Assembly (NCBI GenBank): GCA_015698045.1
Contig: BLAL01000025.1
Location: 434,001 to 498,000 of the forward strand
DNA from: Rhizophagus clarus
Lineage: Eukaryota > Glomeromycota > Glomeromycetes > Glomerales > Glomeraceae
DNA: 64,000 bases
Reading direction: 5' to 3'
This document shows, in pieces, positions 1-12,759 of the stretch (position 1 is the stretch's first letter; each line of letters starts with the position of its first letter). The position numbers and the translations under genes were made by a program. Below the pieces are notes generated by a model that did not search any database, had not been told where the DNA came from, and worked only from the letters and a program-made list of their open reading frames with translations.

Positions 1-1978
1 GCACTTTTTCTCAAATGCCGTTAAGCATTTTATTAAAGCATTCAACAACGATAAAATTTGCTGAATATACATTATATTCTTTCCCAACAGTCGTTTTTTA
101 TAACGATCAAGATACGCGTTTAATTGTAGGTATACTTTCTCTATTTGTGGTAAGTCAATTAAAACGGTGTGAACTGAAGTTACTGTGTCAACGAGATTAT
201 GAGCTTCATCAATAATGACAATATTATTTTTAAGTGAAATGCCCATTGATTCTCGTAAAGATTTTTGAAGTAGTAGATTATATGGGAGAACAACAATCTG
301 TAATTTCACAATATAAATTAAATTCAAACAAAAAATAAAATATTAAGGATGAATTAAAGACTTCACCTGACACTGTCTAATACTTTTTCGGGCACCGTAA
401 TACGAGCATGCATTTAATTTGTGGCCTATCTCGACTAATTCTTCAATATCACGTACTGAAGCCTGTATTCAAATTCACATAACAAATTAGACCGAATATA
501 TTATCGTGAATAACCTTTAAGAAATAAACGTGCAAATACTTACTAACACGTGGTCTCTAAAATCTAGCATACGCGATTTGTCTCTTACAGGAATATATGG
601 ACATCTTTTTTCAGGTTTCTTGCCTAATTAATATAACGTAGTTAACTCGCAACTTCTTTAATGTTTCAGTTTTTTAAATAATACCTGCTTTTTGCATGTC
701 CAAACATTTTTCATTAATTCTATTAATATTTTTCAACTTTCTAACTTCTTCATTAATACATAAATTTTTTCTCGAGCCCAGAGATACACATTTCACATCT
801 TCTGAATACATAGTTTTACGAAACTCGTTAACGAATTGAGTTAACTGTGAATGAGTTCTAGAACAATAATATATCTGTATGTACGAAAATTTAGACTTAA
901 TCGAATACGTGAAAAATTTGTTTTAAAAAAAATTCTTACCTTTATTTCATCGGGTTCTTCTTCGTCAAATTCTCGGACATCTTTATTGTCATCAAAATTT
1001 TCAAGACTTTTACCTTCTTGGAATCTTAAAAGGAAGTAACAAACTACTTTGAGAATTAATTATCATCTCATAAGAAATGAACCAATTACTGATTAATAAA
1101 CCTTTTCAAAAGTTCTCTCACTTGCGCGGACATATTATCACTCTCTTCACAATTTTCAGTGGCGTCATCACTTTGATATTCTTCCACCAAATATTCTTCC
1201 ATATCATAATCGACTTTATCTATCTCCTTTTTCTAATTAATAAAATCGTCAGAATAATATAAATTACAAAGTGACATAATATCATGACCATGACCATGAA
1301 TACTTGACATCATACATACCAATCTCTTTTGAATGATACTACCACCAACTGTTTGATAAGTTGCTTTTTGCCTTTCCAATTTCTCTTTTTTTCTAATCAT
1401 CTGAATTCTTTTATTTAATTCTTGTTTTCTCACTGAATCTTCCTGGCGTTTTTTATTTTTACTATATTCTAAGACCCAAGATGGCTCTATTACATTAAGA
1501 TAAAATGTCATCATTCTAATTTTCTCGATAAAACACTGAATATATTTTTACCATTGGGATTTTCTGTCCAAATAATATTTGCATGATTATTCAAGTCGTT
1601 GTATCTTTCTTCATTATCTTTAAGCCATTTTAGAGCGCCACATATTATACTTAGAGATTTCCCCTAAGACGCGTCAACCAAAATGGGAAGTAATTAATTA
1701 CGCAAAAATTAATTTAAGAATTCGTTTATTCATTTTTCTGAAAAAAAAAAAAAAAAAAAAAAAAAAATAATAAATAAAAAATATTAATAACATACAGTTC
1801 CGGTTGGACTTTCAAATATGCCAACTTTTCCTTCTTCGATAACTTGATACAAGTTTTTCATAAATTCACATTGAATATTATACGGTTGAAAAGGAAAATT
1901 AAACGCAGTTATATCTGTTGGTGGTAATAAGACAGTATTATTTTGTTCAGTTATTTGCTCTACGTCCAGTATAACCAT
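1..1978 (-). CDS. CHL1: CHL1/DDX11-like Fe-S DNA helicase, 5' part (cut by window edge)
   Basis: Superfamily 2 DNA helicase of the XPD/FANCJ/DDX11 group, acting in sister-chromatid cohesion and fork processing in the nucleus. Read on the minus strand through at least seven exons. The start is the ATG at 1978; an upstream in-frame TTG is not used. Exon 1 has the Q-motif-like FPFQPYNIQ and ends in ESPTGT; intron 1 (1664-1795, with a long A run) splits the Walker A, which resumes as [14 protein letters not shown]. Further on are an acidic linker, CSRTHSQL (motif Ia), and the four Fe-S cysteines in RKNLCIN, NEKCLDM, KRCPYIP and NACSYYG. The DEAH box lies near 199-210. All four cysteines and the DEAH box are present, so this part looks functional. 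Motifs III-VI lie beyond position 1. About 170 bp separates it from the divergent TRM5 gene. Family identity is firm; small exon edges are by eye. Confidence 0.93.
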
Positions 1979-2150
1979 TTTATCATGCAAGGAGTGCAAG
2001 AGTGAAGTTGAAGTTGATAGAATAAAATTTTACGTGACGCGTAATTATAGCAATTTAAGGTACCGGAATCCGGATTTATCAAGACCTATCTTTAATCCGG
2101 GTTATGAATTTTGATTTTTTTTTTTTTCAATTTTTTAACGAAATTCTTTC
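1979..2150. promoter_or_regulatory. Short divergent promoter region between CHL1 and TRM5
   Basis: Only 172 bp separate the two start codons, so both promoters must lie here or overlap the genes. It contains a repeated CCGGAATCCGGAT-like patch near 2061-2075 and a T-rich run near 2115-2128. No TATA box is evident. A bidirectional promoter is inferred from spacing alone. Confidence 0.5.
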
Positions 2151-4384
2151 ATGATGATTCCGCCACCTATTCAACGTGGTATGACAGTACTCAACCGAGA
2201 ACTATTTCGACGCGAAGTTAGTGTTATAGGAGTACGCGTTCCTACGAGTTTAACAGCAAAGTTCTTGAAAGTGTTAAATAAGTATGCTCAACATAATGGC
2301 CAATTCTTGGATTGTTTGTTTACCCCTCGTTTACAGAGTACTTTTTTGAAACAGAGAATTATTCAACCAACCAAAGCTTAGAAACGTAGTAAATGATCCC
2401 GAATCCAATTTATCAAAAGTTATTTTAATGAACCTCAACGTTCAGAGCTTAGGTAGTGTTGATTGATATTTATTCAACAAGATTCATATTAATACGGCTA
2501 TCCTTTATAATGGATCTAGATCTTGATAATTTATCTAGCGAAGCAAAAGATTTAATTAAAAAAGAAGGACTTGGAGTCATTAAGCATTCAATCGAATTGA
2601 AATATGATTATTGGGGTGTTGGTATATATCGATATTTGACCTTAGTAGTCGGAAATTTCTTTAGTTTTAACGAATTAATTTAATTTTCGACTTAAGATGA
2701 CATAATTAAGGCTATTTTACCTGAGGGCTCGGAATCACCATCCTCTTTTACGCAAGTTGGACATATTGGTGAGAAAACTTTTTCCAACTAATATAATAAT
2801 AATTTTTAGAGTTATTGAGAATCTTTTATTTTCGTTAAGCCCATGTAAATTTGCGAGATGAATTTCATCCATGGAAATATATAATAGGCCAAGTCATTCT
2901 TGATGTAAATTTTGAAATTTAATACTCTTTAAATGTAGATGCAAACATTAATGCTTACTTTATGTAAACTTTCAAGAAAATTCCAAATATTCAAACAGTC
3001 GTGAACAAAACGGATATAATTGATTCAACATATCGATTTTTTAAAATGGAAATTTTAGCCGGAGAAAATAATATGATAGCTGAAGTGGTCTGTCTTAAGT
3101 AGCATTGTAGCAAGTATTTATTTGCAAGAAAAGGGATTTGTATTTTGTATGAATAAATTAAAAATATGATCTAAAAAAAATTTCCTTTTCATAAATACTA
3201 GAAAGAAAGTAATTGTAGATTTCGATTCGACTTTTCACAAGTATATTGGAATTCACGATTACATACCGAACATGATCGTCTTGTAAAAATGTTTAAAAAA
3301 GGAGAATGTATATGTAGGTAGTTAATCTGTTATATTTACTTAAATACGATGACATTTTAGACAAATTTTGTTTCTTTTAAAAACAAATAGGCGATGTTTT
3401 TGCTGGGGTGGGACCTTTTGCGGTTCCAAGCGCAAAGAAAGGTTGTATTGTTTACGCGAATGATTTGAATCCTACGTCATACAAATATCTTTTGGAAAAT
3501 ATTTCATTAAACAAAGTAACTATCATTTACTTCACTTATTCTTAAAAGTTCATAATTATTGATTTTGAATTTGTAGGTAAATAATAAAATTTATCCATAT
3601 AATCTCGACGGCCGTAATTTTATAAAGAAAGCAGTAAAAGATTTGGAAAAAAATATAAACATTGTAGATCAAACTAAGATGGCAAAACCTATGGATATAG
3701 TAACAAATACATCATCTAAATTTCGAACTTTTAATCATTTTATAATGAATTTGCCCGCAACGGCTATAGAATTTTTAGGTAATGAAACACCTTATATAGG
3801 ATAATATTACTGTTTTCTTGAATAAAATAAATTGAATTTCATTTATAGATGCTTTCAAAGGACTTTATAAGGATCAAGAATCATTGATCAAAAATCCTCG
3901 TGCAGATTTGCCGATGATCCATTGTTATTGTTTCTCAAAAAGTGAAGCACCCGAAACCGAAATAATCGAAGTAAGCTCATGGGGATGGTGTTATGATTAA
4001 TTTAAATTGTCTTTATATTTTTAACCTTTCTTCATTTTTTATAAATGTTTAGCGTATTAATTCAATCATATCATACTCAATGCAAGTAGATGAATATAAA
4101 ATTCATTTTGTTAGAAAGGTTGCACCAAATAAAGACATGTTTTGTGTTAGCTTTAGATTAAGCAAAGAAGTTGCTTTTCTTGCTAAAGAGAGGTACGTAC
4201 ATAAGTATATTACATAATACACCGACGTCTTCATGCGTATTGATGTTAGCTGTATATTATTAGCAAAAAAAGTGTAGATATAATAACTGGTATTTTGCCA
4301 CATAAGAATGAAATAAGTGTTTTTGAGACATCTAATGAACAAAAATTGATATCAAAAAGAAGAAAAATAGAGGGAGAAGATTAA
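2151..4384 (+). CDS. TRM5: TRM5 tRNA (guanine-37-N1)-methyltransferase
   Basis: Methylates G37 next to the anticodon using S-adenosylmethionine, preventing +1 frameshifts; acts in nucleus/cytosol and mitochondria. Twelve exons: 2151-2281, 2355-2452, 2520-2621, 2697-2768, 2840-2904, 2977-3087, 3202-3313, 3391-3515, 3577-3778, 3849-3970, 4053-4192, 4264-4384. They sum to 1401 nt, exactly 467 codons (466 aa), with GT-AG borders throughout. Seen: [16 protein letters not shown] at the N-terminus, [11 protein letters not shown] and [21 protein letters not shown], the SAM-binding [10 protein letters not shown] (about 232-241), NDLNP (254-258) and [11 protein letters not shown] (330-340), all typical of the family. 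The C-terminus is basic (KRRK), possibly a nuclear signal. A second ATG follows at 2154. It shares a short divergent promoter region with CHL1. No lesion was seen. Confidence 0.94.
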
Positions 4385-4942
4385 TATAATTAGATTTCAA
4401 TTATTGTCTTTATTAATACAAGGTTAGACCATCGGTCCATGTTTAATAATTTGACGCGTAAAAAAAGTTTCTTGTGATCTATTACAAATAATGAAAGAAT
4501 ATACACTTCTCTAAATATTTTTAAATACTTCTAACATTTATATACTTTAATAAAACTAAAATAATTATTATATTATACTGATTTACTTCTTTTATATATA
4601 TATAATTATTATATCAAATTTCATTATAATAAATAATTGGAAGTTCATTCATGATAAAATTTTGCAGTATTCGCCATATAAGAATAAAATAAAGCAGTTA
4701 TAAAAAATAATTATTATTTTTCGCAAATATTACAATGCATTTTTTTTGTTATGACTTTCACATTTATAACCCATTTTTTAATGCTAAATAATAGCAATAT
4801 AAAATAAGGCAATTTAAAAAACAGTCGGCTTAATGATGCTATAAGAAGGTTTAAATGGAAAAATTAAGCAGAAAAAAGATTAATGTTCTACAAAGTGCAT
4901 ATTGAAAGTTTAACCGGTAAATTTCATCATGAATTTTATAGT
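4385..4942. other. Convergent intergenic region, no gene seen
   Basis: AT-rich gap of 558 bp between the TRM5 stop and the DnaJ stop, so it should hold the 3' ends of two converging transcripts. AATAAA-like and TATATAT stretches are present. No open frame or structured RNA was recognised. Confidence 0.6.
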
Positions 4943-6496
4943 TTATTGTTGAGCACATTGTACACTTGGGCCATGACCTTCTTCTTCTTCTTCGCCATTA
5001 GCCATATTATTTGATGCCGAGCGTTGTTGTTCGTCATTCATTGTCGTTAATTCAACATCTTCTATCATAGCATCCGGAGGAACATCTAATTTTGGTCGTG
5101 AAGGTAGAATTCCCTCGAGTGACATGATAACTTGTTTGTCAGCCCAATTAGAAGGTGGAAACTCTATATCAAATTGTATATAAAGTGTACCAGGTTCATG
5201 GAAACGATGTGATGGCATTCCATGATGAGGAATAGCTTTCAATTGTCCTATGAACCATCATAGATTTTAATTAGTAATTAATTAATTTAAAACTGAAAAA
5301 CCAATTATTATAACTTACCAGGTTTTATAACTTCACCAGGTTCAATAGTAACCACTAAATACCTATCGTCAAGATGTTTAACTGCGAATTGGCCACCTGC
5401 CAACGCTGTTAAAAGGTTTATCTTGGCTGTATAATATAAATTATTTCCACGTCGTTGGAATCGTTCATGTGGTTTTTCTTCTATTTGAATTATCACATCG
5501 CCAGGTTCGATGCCAGGACTTTGATCAGCCTCACCACTGAATGTGATCTCCTGACCATTTTTCATACCTTTATCGATATGAACCTCAAGTACTTTTCGTT
5601 CACTAACAATCTTTTTACCTGTACAATTTTTACACTTGTCTTTGTCTTTAATGATTTCACCTTCACCTCCACAGTTATCACAGGGTTGTTGAATTTGCTG
5701 TACCATAGGGCCCAAGGTTCTAAGAAGAACTCTTACTCCAGTACCATTACAAGTTGAACATTTTTTGACAGCTCCTTCCTTTCCACCTCTACCCTCACAT
5801 TTTGAACAAATCACATTCTTGTTCAGAGATAATTTAGAAGTCTTTCCAAGATATAAATCTTCTAAAGACACCTTGAGCACATGTTTTAAATTCTTGCCTT
5901 TTCGTGGACCTTGTCGTGATCTACCACCGCCAAATACATTGCCGCCAAAGAAGCTCGAGAAAAGGTCTTCGGCTGACATTCCGCCCATTCCTCCATCATT
6001 TGCTAAACCTTCTTCTCCAAGTTGGTCGTAAATATCTCGTTTTTCTCTATCTGAAAGAATTTCAAATGCGTGTCCAATTTCTTTAAATTTATCAGCAGTA
6101 TTTGGATTCTATAAGAAAATTATTATACAAGTATAGATCATAATTATAAAGATCAATGAATCGAAGTTTTAATAATACATGTATATATATATTTCTCTTT
6201 CAGAAAAAACATAATTTATTAGATCTATAACATATAAAGGTTTCTATATGAAACAAATAAATATCATCTAATCCATTTAATAATGGTCATCTAATTTAGA
6301 ATTTTCTGAGTACTTCGAGTCGTTAACTTATTTCCACAGTCTTTAATACACAAACTATCTAGGAAAGAGAAATATTTTTACATACCTTGTCGGGATGATA
6401 CTTGAGTGCTAACTTTCTGTACGCCTTCTTTAATTCTGAGTCTGAAGCATCAGGAGAAACTTCTAAGATATCATATAATTTAGTGTCCTTTACCAT
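4943..6496 (-). CDS. YDJ1: Class A (type I) DnaJ/Hsp40 co-chaperone, Ydj1-like, prenylation motif
   Basis: Hsp70 co-chaperone that stimulates Hsp70 ATPase and delivers clients; cytosolic and membrane-associated. Three exons, complement of 4943-5247, 5319-6108 and 6386-6496, give 402 codons (401 aa). The start at 6496 is the first ATG before the J domain. Seen: J domain with HPD at residues 34-36, a Gly/Phe-rich stretch ([15 protein letters not shown]), four zinc repeats ([32 protein letters not shown]), then the two C-terminal beta domains. The last repeat lacks the usual glycines, as in yeast Ydj1. An acidic/Gly tail ends in CAQQ, a CaaX-type box, so farnesylation is likely. Length matches the family (about 400 aa). 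Intron 1 (6109-6385) is long for this window. No defects were seen. Confidence 0.96.
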
Positions 6497-6610
6497 TTTT
6501 GTATAATTTTAACGATTAACCTTCGAAAAGTAAAATGTGTACAAATTATTTGAATAAATTTTTTTTTTTCCTTTTTGTTATTTAAATAACTATTGAATTT
6601 TGTGATTGTG

Positions 6611-6648
<38 letters not shown>

Positions 6649-7142
6649 CACTTTTTTATATATTTTATATTACTGATTAGGTTGATATATATATGATTAT
6701 ACAGGAATGTTCTAATTGTTTCCAGCACTTTCTTTTTTGTCTTCGCCATACCCGCATATATCAACGGGTGCTTCAATTAATGGAATCAAGGAATTTTAAC
6801 TCCATTTAGAATTATTGTTAAAGGAGGTTAAACTGATTTGGAAATAATGAAGCATATTTGATATTCTTTATACCCTTGTAATGCGGAAAAATATAGAATT
6901 TCGGCAATTTTGTTTGAAAAATTTCCTGCGATTTAACAAACGGGCACAATCTCAGCCTTGTAATCAATCATAAAATTTCCTAATTTACAATTCATTATCA
7001 TTTCATATTGGGATAATTATTTGTTAAATTCGTAATCAGTGCAGTGTAACATAATTTCTAAATTCCGAAAAATGGTGAAAACGCGCGGATTTTATATTTT
7101 CGAATTCAGTTTTTTTTCTTTCTTTAACAAATAGTTTTAGAT
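6497..7142. promoter_or_regulatory. Divergent intergenic region (DnaJ / unnamed gene)
   Basis: 646 bp between the divergent starts of the DnaJ gene and the 7143 gene, so it holds both promoters. It has a poly-A run at about 6614-6643. No heat-shock element could be called with confidence and no open frame was seen. Confidence 0.5.
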
Positions 7143-8278
7143 ATGTCAGCTATATGTACAAATTATTTTGATATATTTGATAACCATTTTCTTATCGAGT
7201 CAAGGAAGAACTGGCCTTGGAAAGACGCGTCAATTGGTAAAAATAAATAAATAAATAATATATGTTAATCTTTTTTTTTTTTTTTCTTATTTAAAAATAT
7301 AATTTTTCTTTCCATTAGATAAATACGAACTTACATATAAGCAATTAAAAACAATAAAACAAAAAAAATCCATAGTTAAACGTTATTATAAAATACACCT
7401 TATTTCGTATAAACCATATTTTGTACATAAATCACGAATAAAGATATCTTTGAAAAGTACTCATACTTTCCACACTTTAAAGAATTGTCTCGCCACATAT
7501 GATGGTCGTCGATCATTTTACAGTGCTATACAGATTTTACTTTATTTCTGTTGGAATCATAAATTGATTTATTTTAGGAAAACCGATAATTCATTACTTC
7601 CAATTGTCAAGATTTATGTGGAATTGAGCCCAGATGAACAAGTCATGTGGTTACCCGGATTGAATTGGTAAAAAAGATCATTGATTGTAATATTTTTGTT
7701 TATCAGCATTTTAATTTTACAATTATCTATTTCTTTTTAGGGCTAGAAAGCTTTATTCTCTAATAGCTTGGCAGGGAATATTTATTTTTCAAAGTACATT
7801 CTTTTCTGTTCTTGGTGGAGCATATTCTGCACTTGGAAGATATAAAAAAGAACATGTATGAAGAAATATAATTATTAAATATATTTCTTTATTAAATATA
7901 TTTACTTATTTATTTAATTGATTTGATTTATATTTATTAGGCTGAAAAAGCTAAGCATCTCGCACGTAACCAAATTATATTGGCTAAAAAATTACAAGAT
8001 CCGGTATTAGAATGTAAATGTTGGATTTATTATGCTGAAGGTTTGATTCAACTTGGAAAACTTAAAAAAGCCGCACTTATTATTGAACGACAGAAGAATA
8101 TAGTGAAGGATGTGCTTAAAAGCGACAATACAGTTAATATATTTATTATCTTGGATTTATTTAAATTCTTTGATTAAATAAATCATTTAAATAATTTTCT
8201 TTTCTTTTTTTTTATTAATAGCTTTCGAGTATGTGCGAAAATGCTAAATTAAAACTAATGGTAAATTCTAGAAAGTAA
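7143..8278 (+). CDS. Unrecognised conserved-looking helical (TPR-like) protein
   Basis: I do not recognise the family. Five exons, 7143-7236, 7319-7667, 7741-7855, 7941-8132 and 8222-8278, join in frame to 269 codons (268 aa), starting at an ATG and ending in TAA with GT-AG borders. The weakest donor is GTTAAT after 8132. The N-terminal half is basic. Visible stretches are YDGRRSFYSAIQILLYF, SPDEQVMWLPGLNWARKLY and FFSVLGGAYSALGRYKKEH. Then two helix-turn-helix repeats (AEKAKHLARNQIILAKKL, KCWIYYAEGLIQLGKLKKAA) have the Ala/Gly/Tyr spacing of TPR-type repeats. No signal peptide or clear membrane segment was seen. It stands alone between DnaJ and IBA57. The gene model is well supported by frame consistency; the function is unknown. 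Confidence 0.75.
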
Positions 8279-8321
8279 GAAAATAAAAGAATTCGCGTAA
8301 TTTAAGTGAGTGTTTTTATTT

Positions 8322-8355
<34 letters not shown>

Positions 8356-8719
8356 TTCTAATAAGCAATTCATCAAAAATTTGTAGAAAATTGATATTTA
8401 TTTATCCTTGATATTTTCAATCTTTAGTTGTTCAAGTTATACGAAGAGTTCACTGGTATTTAGTTGTTAAAATGTTAAAATTTCTAATTTATTAATAATA
8501 TTACTTTAATGATTGCTTTAATGTGTTTCTTGCGTCGCGTAATAATTAAAAAGTATAAATTTATTTTGTAAATAATTAATTAATAATAATAAATCACGCT
8601 TTAAAATCATAACTTGCAAAAACGGGTTAGTTGCTGGATTTTAATATATACATATGGTAAAATTTTAATTGGTTATGTAAATTGTCAAATCACGAGTGTA
8701 AAAGTTTACGCTAAAAACC
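8279..8719. other. Intergenic region with T12/A19 palindromic tract
   Basis: 441 bp between two genes on the plus strand. A T12 run (8325-8336) is followed directly by A19 (8337-8355), forming a perfect T/A palindrome. The rest is AT-rich and should carry the IBA57 promoter. No other feature was seen. Confidence 0.5.
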
Positions 8720-10336
8720 ATGTCAAAGTTGCTGCATTCTTGTCTAGGTCGTTTAGTATCATATAATATATCAAGTTGAGTATGATTAAATTATATATAT
8801 ATACTATATACGTTATATAATTAATTAAACTTTCGTATCTTTTATTTAAAGAATGTAGCTTTGGAGCAGTTTCAAGTCAAATACCGCTAACATATAACAC
8901 TTTTTATCATAAAATAACTTATCATAAAGTAACACGTTCAGTTAGTACAATCCCGACTTCAGAACCTTCTCTAAATACTAGTGAGAAAGAAAATAAGGTT
9001 CATCGAGATGATAACTATGCAAAAGTTCCGTACCGTGGTCTTATAGAATTACATGGCGACGATACAGTAAAGTTTTTACAAGGTCTCATAACTAATAATA
9101 TGCCATCGATAAGTTCTGGTGGCGATGGATTTTATTCAGCATTTTTGAATCCAGTTGTATGTACTTTTCAAACTTCTTTCATATATTTTAAGTATCAATT
9201 AAATTTAATTATTTATTTTAGGGTCGTGTATTATTTGATGCATTTATCTATCCAAAAAATTTGGGGACATCATTCCCATATCCAACATTTTTAGTTGAAT
9301 GTGATTTACGTATTATACCGGAAATAATAAAACATATGAAAAAATATTTACTAAGATCAAAAGTTAATATCACCGATGTTTCTTCATTATATCAAATTTG
9401 GAATATATGGGGTAATGGAATTAATAATTTGTGGTGGAAACATCAAGTACCAAATCCCTCAGCAACAAAATTACATACTGGTACTTTAGTATTAAAAGAA
9501 AATATTGCAGAAATTGGGTGTAGGGATGAAAGATATCCTAATATGGGTTTAAGATTAGTATTACCAGTTGATGCTAAACGTAAGTCTATTGCTAACTTTT
9601 AAATTTGTGAATAGTTTATAACTTATTTAAACTTATTTTTCAATAGCGGCATTATCAGATTCATTTACAGAATTACCGTCAAAAGAATATATCATTAGAA
9701 GAATTTTACATGGAGTTCCTGAAGGTATTCACGACTTTCCTCAAGGGGAAGCATTACCATTACAATCAAATTTTGACTATATGGGAGGAAGTAAGTTATG
9801 AAAAAAATTATACTATTTTCATTTTAAATTGAATTTAATTTAATGTATATTTTATTTTAGTTGATTTTCGCAAAGGTTGTTATATTGGGCAAGAACTTAC
9901 CTTTAGAACATATCATACTGGAATCACAAGAAAACGTATTTTACCTGTGCAATTATATCATGAAGGCGAAAGGTAGATTTATTTTCAATTTTTTATTGTT
10001 CGTGATAAAAACAATATGTAAAGATTTCTTTATACGTTACGTGATAGCGTACCAACCACTTTAGAAGTTGATCGCAACTCCAATTTCCTTCTTCCGCCAC
10101 CATCTAGTGATATTATTGTATTAAATAGAAAAGGTCGACCAGTAGGTTCTATTGGTACTTCAATTCATAATATATCTTTAGCATTATTGAAATTAGATGT
10201 AATTCAAAATAATGATTTAGTAGTAGATAATGGTCACGGAGAGAAATTAAGAGTAAAAGCTTTTATTCCTCGTTGGTGGCCAAAAGTTGATGAAAAGAAT
10301 ATAGAAGAAAAACCTAAAGAAACAACAGTTGCTTAA
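8720..10336 (+). CDS. IBA57: IBA57/CAF17-like mitochondrial Fe-S cluster assembly factor
   Basis: Folate-binding GcvT/YgfZ-fold protein that helps ISA1/ISA2 build [4Fe-4S] clusters for aconitase, lipoate synthase and others in the mitochondrial matrix. Six exons, 8720-8774, 8852-9156, 9222-9579, 9647-9790, 9861-9972 and 10048-10336, give 421 codons (420 aa). The N-terminal roughly 65 residues are rich in Ser/Thr/Lys/Arg with few acids, as expected for a targeting presequence. Seen: [32 protein letters not shown], and the family signature KGCYIGQE with its cysteine near residue 294, followed by [10 protein letters not shown]. The C-terminal barrel has [10 protein letters not shown]. Length fits the family. 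The frame and all splice sites are intact. Confidence 0.93.
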
Positions 10337-12715
10337 ATATTGTCACTTCTTTTTTGTAATTGGCTGTTATTACATTAAACGGATAAATTCGGTTGAAAAA
10401 GAAATTAAAATCATCATTTATGATTTATCTCATTAGATTAAGAATATAATTTCAAAAATAATAAAGTAAAGTACAAATATGCTACCTTTTAATAGAGATC
10501 AGTAATATTCATTTAACATTATACTAAAATAATCATCATCACCTCTATGATTTTTTTTGTGGTCTAAGTACAATACAAAAAAAAAAGACCTACGAAATTT
10601 CAGTACTAAATCCAAAGGCATAGAATTTAAAGATTTGAATGGTATGAAAAACTTCCGGGTACATTTATTTATTTATTTATGACAAATTCCATAGTTCCGT
10701 TCATTAATATCCAGGAAAAATTATTACTTGTCGAAATAAAAATTTAAAAAAAAAAAAAAATTCTCAATAAATTTATATGAATCCACCAAAACATTGATTG
10801 TTAGTTAGATCTTTTATTATGATCAAACCTCAAAATTTTAGGCTTGTCCAAAAATAATGTAAAAAAATTAACAAATCATTTATTTTTCCGCAGAATAATT
10901 TAAAATTTCACAGTTACACACTTGATTTAAAATGGCATTCCATTGGCCAAATTTCCAAAGAAAATTTAAGAAAATCGGATATTAAATTTTCAGAAGAAAT
11001 TCCGAAGAAAATTCTTTTAGTGAACGTATAGTCATATAACTAGTATTTATCGTTCTTGGTACGAGAATTAGAATAAGATTTTATATGACCCATGACTGTC
11101 TTTTTTGAGAGATCGTATTTTTTATGTAATTCCAAGGATGTTTCATTGCAATAAACATCACAGTTGAAGTGAATATGTAGTTTCTTTTTTAGGAACTTGT
11201 TCTTTTTAGATTAAGGAAAATAAACTGGGTCCAAGAATCCTCTTTTTTTTTCCGTTTAACCCAAAAAATTTGACTTTACTAATCTGAAATTAACTAGTGG
11301 AGATTGTTTTTTACATCGTTAATTCCGGCAAACTTTAATTTATGGCCAGAATTAAGAATCACAACTGGTAATTTTGGTAAGTTACGCAATTTTCAATTTA
11401 AATAATAATAGATATGCCAAATAAACTTATTTTTTTTTTTTTTAAAAAAAAAAAAAAGTATAAATAGATTGGTAATAAATTTTAATTTTGATTTTATTTA
11501 AACACAATTTTTCATAATTATAGGAGTAAAACAAAAAAAAGAAAGCAAATCACAACATGCCTTAAAAAGGCGGTCACAGTGGATTATTACGCTCAGTCTC
11601 ATAAGTAAAGTAATGGCAAACCAAAATCTAAAAAATGCATCTTACAAGACTATGAAAATTATCCAAAAGGATTATAAAAACGTATTTTTTATATTTATTG
11701 ACTGTTATAAAACATGCAATTAGTTTAACACTAATTCTATAATAAGCCGGTATATATAAAAAAATAACAAAGAACATTAGTTAATGTTCTTAATAAAAGT
11801 ATTTCCCTTCTACACTTGACGTGACATATATTGACGCGTTTACTGAAAATAATTCAAACACGCGCATAATTTACGGTATTTGGAAAATGATTGGTTGAAT
11901 TAGCCACATTCAGTATTCAACTAAAAAAGAGGGTCAGACCCAAAAAAAAAGGACCATTCTATAAATGATGATTGTCTTTTAAGTGACTTTTCGTTTAAAG
12001 ATCTAATCCAAAATGTTAAAAATACAATCAACGTTTTCTTGTATAACAAATTGATTTCAGCCCGTGATAATCATTCCAAATTCCGTATTTGGATTCGAAA
12101 TAAATTTTAAATTAGGTAACATAAGTATTACGCAATTAGTAACTCATTATTATTACGAAACACAAAATAGGTGATGTTTTTAATCAATTCCCGGAATTAA
12201 AAGAAAGATTCCGATATTATTATAATTATAATGAAATTTAAATTTAGTTAAAATTATTTGTTTATGTTGAATTTTCTATCTTTAAATCATGTGAGTTATA
12301 CAAAATTTTAAATTAGTTATGAAAAAAAAAAAGATTGTAAAATGACGCACGCTATTTAGAAGGTATGTTTCATCTTTGATTTAAAAGATAAAGGAAAGAA
12401 TAAAGAATTATCACATTGTCATTGTAAGGTTGTATACCCGGGATTGAAAGTCAGAGGACCATTACACATTGTTTCCACAAGGACATAATTGTCGATTACA
12501 AAAAAAATTACTAATTATTTATTTGGTTACTAGTTTCTTTGTCATGTTGGCTTTCATGGAGCATAGAATAGAAAATTCCGCGATCACTATAGTGCTTATT
12601 GACATGTATATAACGGTTTCACGCATATTTGTATAACATGCCGTACTTTTTTTTTTCAATTTTAGAATTTACGTTGCGTTGCATTATTATATATTCCGAT
12701 TAGCCAAATAAATTT

Positions 12716-12759
<44 letters not shown>

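Noticed and set aside
15-215. Plus-strand frame of 66 codons at the window start
   Set aside because: Antisense of the DEAH-box exon of CHL1.
5455-6086. Plus-strand frames of 60-100 codons inside the DnaJ gene
   Set aside because: Antisense shadows of the DnaJ exons.
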